Assembly (NCBI GenBank): GCA_020216575.1
Contig: JAIUYC010000279.1
Coordinates: 1-6,098 of the forward strand
DNA: 6,098 nt
Direction of reading: 5' to 3'
Source: Coleofasciculus sp. S288
GTDB lineage: Bacteria > Cyanobacteriota > Cyanobacteriia > Cyanobacteriales > Coleofasciculaceae
Below are positions 1 to 5,575 of the stretch, in pieces. The position numbers and the translations under genes were made by a program. The notes below the pieces were generated by a model. The model was not told where the DNA came from, searched no databases, and was given only the letters and a program-made list of their open reading frames with translations. Position 1 is the stretch's first letter; every line of letters starts with the position of its first letter.

Positions 1-65
1 AAGTTTTTCGCATACGGCAAGAAATTCGGAGTTGGTGGATGATAATAGGGATTAAACTCAGTCAT
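1..65 (-). CDS. Possible 5' end of a divergent gene, cut by the window edge
   Basis: On the minus strand an ATG at 65-63 opens a frame that stays open to base 1, giving 21 codons beginning MTEFNPYYHPPTPNFLPYA. The peptide is rich in Pro, Tyr and Asn and looks more like a real N-terminus than random translation, but 21 stop-free codons are expected by chance about a third of the time. No clear Shine-Dalgarno sequence precedes it, and its ATG would lie only 18 bp from the ATG of the 64-aa gene on the other strand, leaving little room for two promoters. I do not recognise the family. The call depends on sequence beyond the window. Confidence 0.25.
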   Translation of the reverse strand, partial: MTEFNPYYHPPTPNFLPYAKN

Positions 66-83
66 AGTCTTTAAATCGCTACA

Positions 84-278
84 ATGACAACTCACTTTAT
101 TACGGCAGAAATCGACCTCCAGGAAACGCCAGTGCAGCTGCAACAAGAAATTGAGGCAGAGTTGCAAAAACGTGGCGAACCCCTACGCTGGGCAATTACT
201 CGTGTCGATCGCGATCGCCAAATCGCCCAAGTTGAAGCCATCGTTACCGTAGACTCTGACTCCCCTGCCTCGCTGTGA
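84..278 (+). CDS. Small conserved-type hypothetical protein, 64 aa
   Basis: This is a complete 64-residue acidic, soluble-looking protein with no signal peptide or membrane segment. The middle is Glu/Gln-rich and likely helical (about residues 12-30), followed by a short segment (RWAITRVDRDRQIAQVEAIV, 35-54) with an alternating pattern that could form two strands. I recall similar small proteins directly upstream of DUF3326 genes in cyanobacteria, but I know of no assigned function. Its TGA stop (276-278) overlaps the GTG start of the next gene in the sequence GTGA, a classic arrangement for translational coupling, so the two products are probably made together. The ATG at 84 is the only reasonable start. 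No strong Shine-Dalgarno is visible, which is common in cyanobacteria. A HIP1 octamer lies inside the gene at 211-218. Confidence 0.75.
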   Translation: MTTHFITAEIDLQETPVQLQQEIEAELQKRGEPLRWAITRVDRDRQIAQVEAIVTVDSDSPASL

Positions 279-1363
279 CTCAACGCCCGTACACCGTTGT
301 CTTAATCGTCCCCACTGGCATCGGTGCAGCGATTGGGGGATATGCCGGGGATGCCCTACCTGTGGCAAGAGCGATCGCGTCCTGTTGCGATCGCCTCATC
401 ACTCACCCCAACGTCCTCAACGGTGCTCAGTTGTACTGGAACTTACCGAACGCCCTCTATGTAGAAGGCTACGGGCTTGACAAATTTGCTTCTGGATGCT
501 GGGGACTGCGACCCGTGCATCAGAACCGGGTGGGGCTAATCCTCGACCAAGCCATTGAACCCGAATTGCGCCTCCGACACTTACAAGCCGCAGATGCCAC
601 CAGAGCAACATTGGGGCTGAATCTAACAGACTACGTCGTTACCGATGCCCCGTTAAACGTGGAACTGCGAACCGCTGAATCGGGAGCCAGTTGGGGTACA
701 ATTGAGAATCCTGACAGCTTGTTACGAGCGGCTGAGGTGCTAATTAAGCAAGCTAGAGCAGACGCGATCGCAGTTGTTGCCCGCTTTCCAGATGACCCTG
801 GCAGTGATGCCTTACAAGCTTACCGTCACGGGCAGGGAGTAGACCCTCTCGCTGGGGCTGAAGCTGTAATTAGTCACCTCGTCGTTCGTACCTTTCAAGT
901 CCCTTGCGCCCATGCACCCGCCCTGACTCCCCTTCCCCTCGACCCAGACTTATCGCCTCGCTCAGCCGCTGAGGAAATCGGTTATACGTTCTTGCCCTGC
1001 GTTCTCGTCGGACTGAGTCGCGCCCCTCAGTTTGTTGTCAGGACACAAAATTTTACGTTCCTATCGGGAAACATCTGGGCTTCAGACGTGGACGCCGTCG
1101 TTATTCCGGCAACCGCTTGTGGTGGAAGTGCCTTGCTGAGTTTAAGTCAATTGAGAGTACAAATTATTGCAGTAGAGGAGAACCAGACCTCGATGCAAGT
1201 CCGCCCGGAACAGGTAGGGATCAAGGCGATGATAGTACACTCGTATTTAGAGGCATTGGGCTTGCTGGTCGCTCATCGCGCTGGCATTAGTGCTGACGCC
1301 CTCAGTCCATCTCTATCGTCCTTGCATCGCTTATCTGTTAGTGGCAAAACAGCTTCCCGATAA
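275..1363 (+). CDS. DUF3326 domain-containing protein
   Basis: This 362-residue protein matches my memory of the DUF3326 family, which is well represented in cyanobacteria and has no established biochemical function. The family's usual length is near 340-360 aa, so the protein is full length. Visible conserved blocks are a Gly-rich N-terminal segment PTGIGAAIGGYAGDA (13-27), THPNVLNGA (43-51), a RFPDD segment (170-174), GVDPLAGAEAVISH (188-201) and a small-residue block ATACGGSA (280-287). The Gly-rich blocks suggest a nucleotide- or cofactor-binding fold, but this is inference. It has no membrane segments or signal peptide and should be cytoplasmic. The start is GTG at 275, overlapping the upstream stop by 4 bp. 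The last seven codons overlap the downstream protease gene from its preferred start, and the final 20 residues or so look poorly constrained. HIP1 sites lie at 371, 387 and 764. Confidence 0.85.
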   Translation: MTQRPYTVVLIVPTGIGAAIGGYAGDALPVARAIASCCDRLITHPNVLNGAQLYWNLPNALYVEGYGLDKFASGCWGLRPVHQNRVGLILDQAIEPELRLRHLQAADATRATLGLNLTDYVVTDAPLNVELRTAESGASWGTIENPDSLLRAAEVLIKQARADAIAVVARFPDDPGSDALQAYRHGQGVDPLAGAEAVISHLVVRTFQVPCAHAPALTPLPLDPDLSPRSAAEEIGYTFLPCVLVGLSRAPQFVVRTQNFTFLSGNIWASDVDAVVIPATACGGSALLSLSQLRVQIIAVEENQTSMQVRPEQVGIKAMIVHSYLEALGLLVAHRAGISADALSPSLSSLHRLSVSGKTASR

Positions 1364-1934
1364 CCCCGAACTTGAACCCCTGACGCGCATCCAAGTTTTG
1401 ATCGCAATGGGAGTAACCGCTGTTGTGTTGCTCTTCGCTGCTAAATTATGGATGTACCTCGGTTCTGTCACTCTCCTGCCTCTTAGTGGAACCTCTGACG
1501 CCCTACTCTTGGGACTAGGCTTGGCAGTGACGATTACCGCCGCCAGTAGCGTGGTCTACTATCTTTGGCCTGCATACCGCCAAAGTGCAGACTTTTACTT
1601 GCAGTTAGTCCTGAAACCTTTGGTACTGCCAGACTTAATTTGGCTAGGGTTGCTGCCCGGTATGAGCGAAGAGCTGTTGTTTCGAGGGGTAATGTTACCA
1701 GCCGTTGGCATGGACTTCACTGGACTCGTCGCCACCAGTTTGCTATTTGGCATTTTGCACCTCAGCGGTCCCCAACAATGGCCTTATGTGGTTTGGGCAA
1801 CCGCTGTCGGATTGCTGCTGGGGTACAGCGCCATAGCAACTGGCAACTTACTGGTGCCCATTGTGGCTCATGTTGTCACCAACTTGCTGTCCAGTTATTT
1901 GTGGAAACTAGGGAATCGGCAAGTTGAAGCATAA
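1341..1934 (+). CDS. CPBP family intramembrane metalloprotease (Abi/Rce1-like)
   Basis: This polytopic membrane protein of 197 aa belongs to the CPBP (CAAX protease and bacteriocin-processing) family. All family motifs are intact: EELLFR (E110, E111, R115), FGILH (F136, H140) and HVVTN (H177, N181). In the structurally studied archaeal Rce1 homologue the equivalent Glu and His residues build the catalytic site. Hydrophobic segments lie near residues 19-40, 53-76, 90-106, 126-140, 147-168 and 170-186. The substrate is unknown; cyanobacterial members rarely have assigned targets. I prefer the GTG at 1341, giving a short polar N-terminus (AKQLPDNPELEPLTR) before the first helix and a 23-bp overlap with the DUF3326 gene. 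An in-frame GTG at 1290 would add 17 residues, but they look unlike a family N-terminus. Neither has a clear Shine-Dalgarno. The overlap argues for one transcript with the two upstream genes. Confidence 0.87.
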   Translation: MAKQLPDNPELEPLTRIQVLIAMGVTAVVLLFAAKLWMYLGSVTLLPLSGTSDALLLGLGLAVTITAASSVVYYLWPAYRQSADFYLQLVLKPLVLPDLIWLGLLPGMSEELLFRGVMLPAVGMDFTGLVATSLLFGILHLSGPQQWPYVVWATAVGLLLGYSAIATGNLLVPIVAHVVTNLLSSYLWKLGNRQVEA

Positions 1935-1993
1935 CTCGAATTAAGTAACCCTATGCTTGAGTTCTAGGTGAAAGTTGGTAGATACTTTGTTGA

Positions 1994-2890
1994 ATGCAAA
2001 AGGATTCAATTTTCACAAAACGATACCTCACCCCCTACCTATTTTTACTGCCAGCCCTCAGCGTCTTGGCATTGACTGTTTTTTGGCCTGCCCTGCAAGC
2101 CTTTTTTCTGAGTTTCACCAGTTATGAATACGACCTCACCCAAACGCCCCAATGGATTGGGGTAGCGAACTTCAAACGCCTGCTGAATGACCCAGTGTTT
2201 TGGCGGACGTTGGGAAACACACTGCTGTACCTCATTGGCGTTGTACCCGTTTTAGTCGTCGTTCCCCTTGGTCTTGCGCTTTTGGTCAATCAGAAGCTTC
2301 GGGGAATCAACGGGTTTCGCGCTGCTTTTTATACGCCAGTTGTGATTTCAATGGTCGTGGCGGGTATTGCCTGGAAGTGGCTTTATGCAGAAAACGGTCT
2401 TTTCAACCAACTGCTCAAACAACTGGGCTTTGAGTCGGGTATTCCCTGGCTAACCAGTCCTGATTGGGCAATTTTTAGCGTGATGGCAGTAACGGTGTGG
2501 AAGGGATTGGGGTATTACATGGTCATTTACCTAGCGGGTTTGCAATCTATTCCTGCTGAACTCTACGAAGCTGCCGCAATTGATGGGTCTGATGGCTACA
2601 TTAAGCATTGGGATATCACAGTGCCGTTGATGCGACCTTATCTCGTATTAGTGGCAGTGATTTCTGCTATTTCTGCGACGAAGGTGTTTGAAGAGGTCTA
2701 CATTATGACCCAAGGCGGACCGCGCAACAGTTCTAAGACTATTGTTTATTACCTGTACGAGCAAGCCTTCTCAGACTTGGAAATCAGCTATGCTTGCACA
2801 ATTGGATTAGTGTTGTTTTTGGTGATTTTGGGTCTGTCGATTTTAAATCTGAAGGTATCACAAACGCGCGATCGCGGAGCAGCAATTTAG
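1994..2890 (+). CDS. Carbohydrate ABC transporter permease, MalF/UgpA type
   Basis: This is a 298-residue inner-membrane permease of the binding-protein-dependent sugar transporter class (MalFG superfamily), of typical length. Hydrophobic segments lie near 12-36, 72-98, 108-130, 158-183, 213-230 and 264-286. The cytoplasmic EAA loop that docks the ATPase is clear: EAAAIDGSDGYIKHWDITVP at 192-211, with the conserved Glu, Ala-Ala, Gly and Pro. The family motif TQGGP (239-243) follows. It would form half of the channel and needs a second permease, an ATPase and a periplasmic binding protein. None is present within the window as a whole gene, although a 10-codon remnant resembling a second permease start lies 18 bp downstream. 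The ATG at 1994 is the natural start, placing a short basic tail before the first helix. The 59-bp gap upstream may allow co-transcription with the protease gene or a weak promoter of its own. The sugar cannot be predicted from sequence. Confidence 0.9.
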   Translation: MQKDSIFTKRYLTPYLFLLPALSVLALTVFWPALQAFFLSFTSYEYDLTQTPQWIGVANFKRLLNDPVFWRTLGNTLLYLIGVVPVLVVVPLGLALLVNQKLRGINGFRAAFYTPVVISMVVAGIAWKWLYAENGLFNQLLKQLGFESGIPWLTSPDWAIFSVMAVTVWKGLGYYMVIYLAGLQSIPAELYEAAAIDGSDGYIKHWDITVPLMRPYLVLVAVISAISATKVFEEVYIMTQGGPRNSSKTIVYYLYEQAFSDLEISYACTIGLVLFLVILGLSILNLKVSQTRDRGAAI

Positions 2891-2908
2891 TATTTTATCG
2901 AGGTTAAA

Positions 2909-2941
2909 ATGAACCACCGCAAAGTTCTTATCCCTCTATAG
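2909..2941 (+). pseudogene. Possible 5' remnant of a second (MalG-type) sugar permease gene
   Basis: Eighteen bases after the permease stop an ATG opens the frame MNHRKVLIPL, followed directly by TAG. In sugar ABC operons the MalF-type gene is usually followed within a few tens of bases by a MalG-type gene, whose product often starts with a short basic stretch running into a Leu/Ile-rich first helix. This peptide has that shape. Neither the frame beyond TAG nor the other forward frames continue with permease-like hydrophobic sequence. I therefore infer a truncated remnant left by a deletion or rearrangement near 2941. Ten codons are too few for proof, and a chance ATG is the alternative. Confidence 0.3.
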
Positions 2942-2952
2942 GTTAAGGATAA
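2928..2952. repeat. Weak inverted repeat after the permease gene
   Basis: TTATCC (2928-2933) pairs with GGATAA (2947-2952) across a 13-base loop. It sits between convergent genes and could help end transcription, but neither strand shows a T-run after the stem and the stem is AT-rich. It also spans the end of the proposed permease remnant, so it may simply be breakpoint sequence. Confidence 0.25.
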
Positions 2953-3034
2953 AATTGGTAAAAATTTATCATCCACATTTTTGCTTCAGGGGAAGAATCA
3001 GGGGGAGCATCCTAATTTTTGATATTTTAGCATT

Positions 3035-3091
3035 GTAGGAGCGTCTGCTACGCTAAGGTGCGTTAGCAGCAAACGACCGTTTCGTCCCTAC
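3035..3091. repeat. Palindromic short repeat-like element bounded by GTAGG/CCTAC
   Basis: The element starts with GTAGG (3035-3039) and ends with its complement CCTAC (3087-3091). Inside are a 9-bp hairpin, CTGCTACGC (3045-3053) with GCGTTAGCAG (3060-3069) and one bulged T, and a small ACGA/TCGT hairpin (3073-3076 with 3082-3085). It is the only GC-richer patch in an AT-rich intergenic region. Ends of the GTAGG...CCTAC type are familiar from dispersed non-coding repeats in filamentous cyanobacteria. I infer a dispersed palindromic element or a MITE-like remnant. It lies between convergent genes and may also work as a two-way transcription barrier, though no T-run follows on either strand. Only one copy is present in the window. 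Confidence 0.55.
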
Positions 3092-3129
3092 TAGTAAGGA
3101 TAGATTTGCAAAAACGGAATGCACCCAAA

Positions 3130-4086
3130 TCAAGTAGCTATATAAGTGAGAATTCTTTCTTTATCTGGCTGTATACTTGAATCTTTATTCCAAATGGGCT
3201 GAGTCTTGAGGGTATTCAGAGAAGCTAAATCCCAAACTTTTTCAATGCTGTTAAAGTTAAATTGCTCAAGTATTTTAATAAACTTTGTTGTAGTTTGATT
3301 CAGGTTGACATAACTACAAAAATAACGAGGTAAATTCATTTTTAACTTCGGATGGTTGGCATCAAATTCACGAGGATGGAGGTAAACCATTGCATACTTG
3401 TTCTGAATGTTGAGTTGTTTTATACCAGCAGTAATCATAGACAAGGGCGCTAAACGGAAGTAACCTCCTCCAAACATATAAATTTTCTTATTTCCAATAA
3501 GATTAATTGGCGTCACCGGAACCTCTAAAATCCGGTTTCCTTTCGGAGTAGTAATCCAGCCTGCCTCTTGCGAAAATTCTAAAAAGCCCCCGTGATTCCT
3601 TTTCATAGGAAAAATCGAAGAATCATATCGGAGCCCTAGTTCTACTAAAACATCCAAAGCCCAGCTCGATGCCGGAGTAATGGAAAAACCGGGAGCCCGA
3701 TATCCTAGTATTTGTCGTGAAGTACACCGTGAAAGATGCTCTAGAGAGCAACCTACATCTCGGCGAAACTGCTCAGGTGTTAGAGTGTAAACTAGCTCAT
3801 GGCCATAACCGTGTGTACCAATCTCATGACCTCTCCTTTCAATTTCACGGACTAAATCTGGGAAATGTTTAGCAACCCACCCAAGCACAAAAAAAGTGCC
3901 TTTTGTTTTGTACTTACTAAGCAAATCCAAGACAAAAAGCGTGTTTGACACAACCCGGCTTTCGAGTTCAATCCATGCTTGAAGAGATGGAGCTGAAGAA
4001 ACGTCTAAAATATGAAACCAATCTTCAACATCTATTGAAAGCACATTTTCTACAGAGGTTAGCTGCTCAGAACTTTTGTGATACAT
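3130..4086 (-). CDS. Polysaccharide deacetylase, exosortase/PEP-CTERM-associated type (DUF3473 class)
   Basis: This 318-residue carbohydrate esterase 4 (NodB-type) protein is expected to remove N-acetyl groups from a surface polysaccharide. Signature blocks are SIDVEDWFH (17-25, with D19 as candidate catalytic base and E21/D22 near the metal), TFFVLGWVAKHFP (64-76), THGYGH (91-96, H92 and H96 as metal ligands), GYRAPGFS (128-135), YDSSIFP (154-160), GGYFRLAP (207-214) and YLHPREFD (235-242). The DVEDWFH and FRLAP blocks mark the subgroup found beside exosortase (XrtA) and exopolysaccharide genes, which carries a C-terminal DUF3473 region. There the last block usually reads HPWE as I recall it, so Arg239 is unusual. 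Residues after about 288 form a polar tail beyond the usual family end. No signal peptide is seen. The gene lies 85 bp after the glycosyltransferase on the same strand and is probably co-transcribed. The ATG at 4086 has no clear Shine-Dalgarno. Confidence 0.88.
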   Translation of the reverse strand: MYHKSSEQLTSVENVLSIDVEDWFHILDVSSAPSLQAWIELESRVVSNTLFVLDLLSKYKTKGTFFVLGWVAKHFPDLVREIERRGHEIGTHGYGHELVYTLTPEQFRRDVGCSLEHLSRCTSRQILGYRAPGFSITPASSWALDVLVELGLRYDSSIFPMKRNHGGFLEFSQEAGWITTPKGNRILEVPVTPINLIGNKKIYMFGGGYFRLAPLSMITAGIKQLNIQNKYAMVYLHPREFDANHPKLKMNLPRYFCSYVNLNQTTTKFIKILEQFNFNSIEKVWDLASLNTLKTQPIWNKDSSIQPDKERILTYIAT

Positions 4087-4129
4087 AAAGTGTTGGTGGG
4101 GTGGAGGCTGATATTTTGTACTTAAACTC

Positions 4130-4152
4130 AGAAGCGCATAGGACTAGCTTCT
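4130..4152. repeat. Small inverted repeat in the glycosyltransferase-deacetylase gap
   Basis: AGAAGC (4130-4135) and GCTTCT (4147-4152) form a 6-bp stem with an 11-base loop in the 85-bp gap between the two minus-strand genes. No T-run follows on the minus strand, so it is not a convincing terminator. It may be an mRNA processing or stability hairpin inside the operon. Confidence 0.3.
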
Positions 4153-4171
4153 ATAATTTCTCTCAATTTTT

Positions 4172-4972
4172 TTAACCTTCAAAGCATTCTTTTATAAATT
4201 TTTCCTGGAGATAGAACGGGTTTTTGTAAACGTTTAATTTTTGTTTTAAAATTAACCCAAAAAATGGGGGGTCTTCTATTAAATATCTTCTCCAAAGTCG
4301 CCGAGGTTCAGATAAAAGTCGGTAAGGCGTTTCTAGTCCTGCCTCACTCATCCATTTAGGACACCTTTTTTTATGCCCAGCTATAAAGTCAATTGCTGCA
4401 CCTACGGCTAAAACTATTTTTATATTTTTCAGTTTTTCTTTGTATTGATAAACCCACTTTTCCTGTTTAGGTGCTCCTACCCCTATTACCAATACATTTG
4501 CTCCTGAGTTATTAATCATGTCAACTATTTCCAAACATTCCTTGTCGTTTTTATCAAAGCCGAAAGAAGGAGAGTGTGCAGCGACTATAAGCTCTCTGCC
4601 CATTTTCCGGTTAATTATTTCCTGAGCTTTCTTGGCTACTCCTTCAGCAGCTCCCAAAAGAAATATTTTGGTATTTTCATTATTCTGGTGATACTGACAG
4701 AATCTGGGAAGTAAATCAGAGCCTGAAATTTTTTCTTGAATAGGAACGCCTAGAAATTTTGAAGAATTCAGTAATATTTGTCCATCGCATACTTTATAAT
4801 CTGCGATATTATAAGCTTTGTAAAAATCAAAATCTTTCTGCAATTTTATTAGGTGGTCTACGTTAGGCGTAAATACAATACCACCGTTTAAATCAAGTTT
4901 TTCCAGTAACTCTCCTATTGATAGGTTATCAATGGAGAGGTTAAGAACCTTAATTTTTTTCATGTCTTGCAT
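4172..4972 (-). CDS. WecG/TagA/CpsF family glycosyltransferase (GT26)
   Basis: This 266-residue enzyme belongs to the family that transfers N-acetylmannosamine, its uronic acid, or a related sugar to a polyprenyl-diphosphate-linked acceptor at the cytoplasmic membrane face. Conserved blocks are TPNVDHL (35-41), YKVCDGQ (59-65, with D63 matching the proposed catalytic Asp of TagA), KISGSDLLP (81-89), FLLGAAEGV (104-112), VIGVGAPKQEKW (162-173), AVGAAIDFIAGHKKRCPKWM (189-208) and YRLLSEPRRLWRRYL (217-231). The basic C-terminal tail fits the membrane-binding appendage described for TagA. At position 81 the family commonly has Arg, so Lys here is a mild departure. The start is uncertain: a GGAG lies only 1 base before the ATG at 4972 but 10 bases before the ATG at 4963, so the protein may begin at MKKIKV, three residues shorter. 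It precedes the deacetylase and is preceded by a long AT-rich leader. Confidence 0.92.
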   Translation of the reverse strand: MQDMKKIKVLNLSIDNLSIGELLEKLDLNGGIVFTPNVDHLIKLQKDFDFYKAYNIADYKVCDGQILLNSSKFLGVPIQEKISGSDLLPRFCQYHQNNENTKIFLLGAAEGVAKKAQEIINRKMGRELIVAAHSPSFGFDKNDKECLEIVDMINNSGANVLVIGVGAPKQEKWVYQYKEKLKNIKIVLAVGAAIDFIAGHKKRCPKWMSEAGLETPYRLLSEPRRLWRRYLIEDPPFFGLILKQKLNVYKNPFYLQEKFIKECFEG

Positions 4973-5093
4973 GCTCCGTAATTCACGAAGATTTAATCTG
5001 AATAAACTCGATAAAGTCTGCCACTGTCTGTATGACTGTGGTTATTACTAAGTACTGAATTGCAGCAACTCATAGTGGTATAGAGTGGGTCGA

Positions 5094-5124
5094 ATTATTA
5101 CCCGTTCGTTGCTCAATTCGTCAC
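5094..5124 (-). promoter_or_regulatory. Candidate promoter for the glycosyltransferase-deacetylase operon
   Basis: On the minus strand GTGACG (5124-5119) resembles a -35 box in four of six bases, and AATAAT (5099-5094) resembles a -10 box in five of six, with a rather long 19-bp spacer. Transcription would begin near 5087, leaving a leader of about 115 nt before the glycosyltransferase. The -35 lies inside a perfect palindrome, which would suit repressor control. AT-rich DNA yields such matches by chance, so this is tentative. Confidence 0.25.
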
Positions 5125-5129
5125 GAATT
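5115..5129. promoter_or_regulatory. Perfect 7+1+7 palindrome, operator-like
   Basis: AATTCGTCACGAATT is an exact inverted repeat of 7-bp arms around a single central C. A third CGAATT half-site lies 18 bp away at 5091-5096. It is about 145 bp upstream of the glycosyltransferase start. The size and symmetry fit a binding site for a dimeric regulator, but I cannot name one. Confidence 0.4.
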
Positions 5130-5418
5130 TATGAAATGCCGTGGTAAGCTTTTTAATCTCGTTATTTGGCTTCAAACAAATTCTTTAATAAATATTCTCA
5201 CGGTTAAAGGAAAATCAAAGTAGTTTCACTTAAGCTTTATCAAAATTATATAAATTGCAAGATTAAAACTGTTATGTAAAACTTATATATGTAAAATTTT
5301 GTTAAGCAAAAAAATCAGAGATAATTATTGAAAATCTTTTTTTTAGCGGAAAATCGATAAGAGCCACTAACGGCTGCACGCTTTAAGTTTACAATTCTTA
5401 AACAGAAAAAACCTTAAC

Positions 5419-5428
5419 TTTACGTAAA
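5419..5428. repeat. Perfect 10-bp palindrome TTTACGTAAA
   Basis: TTTACGTAAA is fully self-complementary and lies 15 bp from a second inverted repeat, AACTTT (5443-5448) with AAAGTT (5458-5463), that shares the CTTTA/GTAAAG sequence. Together they form a small cluster of symmetric sites in the middle of the AT-rich gap. It could be a regulator site, but short AT-rich palindromes also arise by chance. Confidence 0.3.
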
Positions 5429-5534
5429 TGCGCGAGAAGTATAACTTTTAATTATGTAAAGTTTAAATGAAGTAGAGGGTTGACAGCATCTAATCTTCAT
5501 CAAATCAATCAAGGCAGAGGGCAGAAAGGAACGC

Positions 5535-5575
5535 AAAAAGCCTAAGTTGGTAGCCCAAAGTGGGGCAACAACTTA
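5535..5575 (-). terminator. Probable intrinsic terminator of the dioxygenase gene
   Basis: Read on the minus strand, TAAGTTG (5575-5569) pairs with CAACTTA (5549-5543), and an inner GCCC (5566-5563) pairs with GGGC (5556-5553) around a six-base loop. The stem is followed by GGC and then TTTTT (5539-5535). This is a standard factor-independent terminator shape, about 97 bp after the stop of the minus-strand dioxygenase. It would separate that gene from the glycosyltransferase operon. Internal mismatches (GTA opposite AA) weaken the stem. Confidence 0.55.

Larger units (their letters stand above)
4973..5534. other. AT-rich non-coding region upstream of the glycosyltransferase
   Basis: About 560 bp have no convincing gene on either strand. 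The stretch is strongly AT-rich, with a T8 run at 5337-5344. It holds several palindromes (5115-5129, 5419-5428, and AACTTT/AAAGTT at 5443-5448/5458-5463) and repeated ATGTAAA words, two of them only 15 bases apart near 5274-5296. A perfect minus-strand TATAAT at 5250-5245 lacks a good -35 box. A TTGACA at 5480-5485 on the plus strand lacks a good -10. It probably carries the promoter and regulatory sites for the minus-strand operon, and it could hide a small RNA. Confidence 0.6.

Noticed and set aside
1565..1927. Plus-strand frame of 120 codons inside the protease gene.
   Set aside because: It is a shifted-frame shadow of the CPBP gene, whose catalytic motifs all lie in the other frame.
1934..1966. 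AACTC...GAGTT inverted repeat after the protease gene as a terminator.
   Set aside because: Only five pairs with a loop of about 20 bases and no T-run.
5131..5223. Thirty-codon plus-strand frame (MKCRGKLFNLVIW...) just after the palindrome.
   Set aside because: No ribosome binding site, no recognisable family, AT-driven composition, and no supporting context.
5337..5344. T8 run as the tail of a plus-strand terminator.
   Set aside because: No stable stem precedes it and no plus-strand gene ends upstream.
5480..5508. Perfect TTGACA at 5480-5485 as a plus-strand promoter.
   Set aside because: No acceptable -10 box at 16-18 bp and no plus-strand gene downstream.
5511..5575. Plus-strand sequence with words resembling the GEMM-I cyclic-di-GMP riboswitch (AGGGCA, GAAAGG, ACGCAAA, GCCTAAG, GGTAGCC).
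   Set aside because: The GAAA-capped stem that forms half of the ligand site is missing, the RNA would run antisense to the dioxygenase gene with no gene to control, and the same bases are better explained as a terminator on the minus strand. A covariance-model search would settle it.
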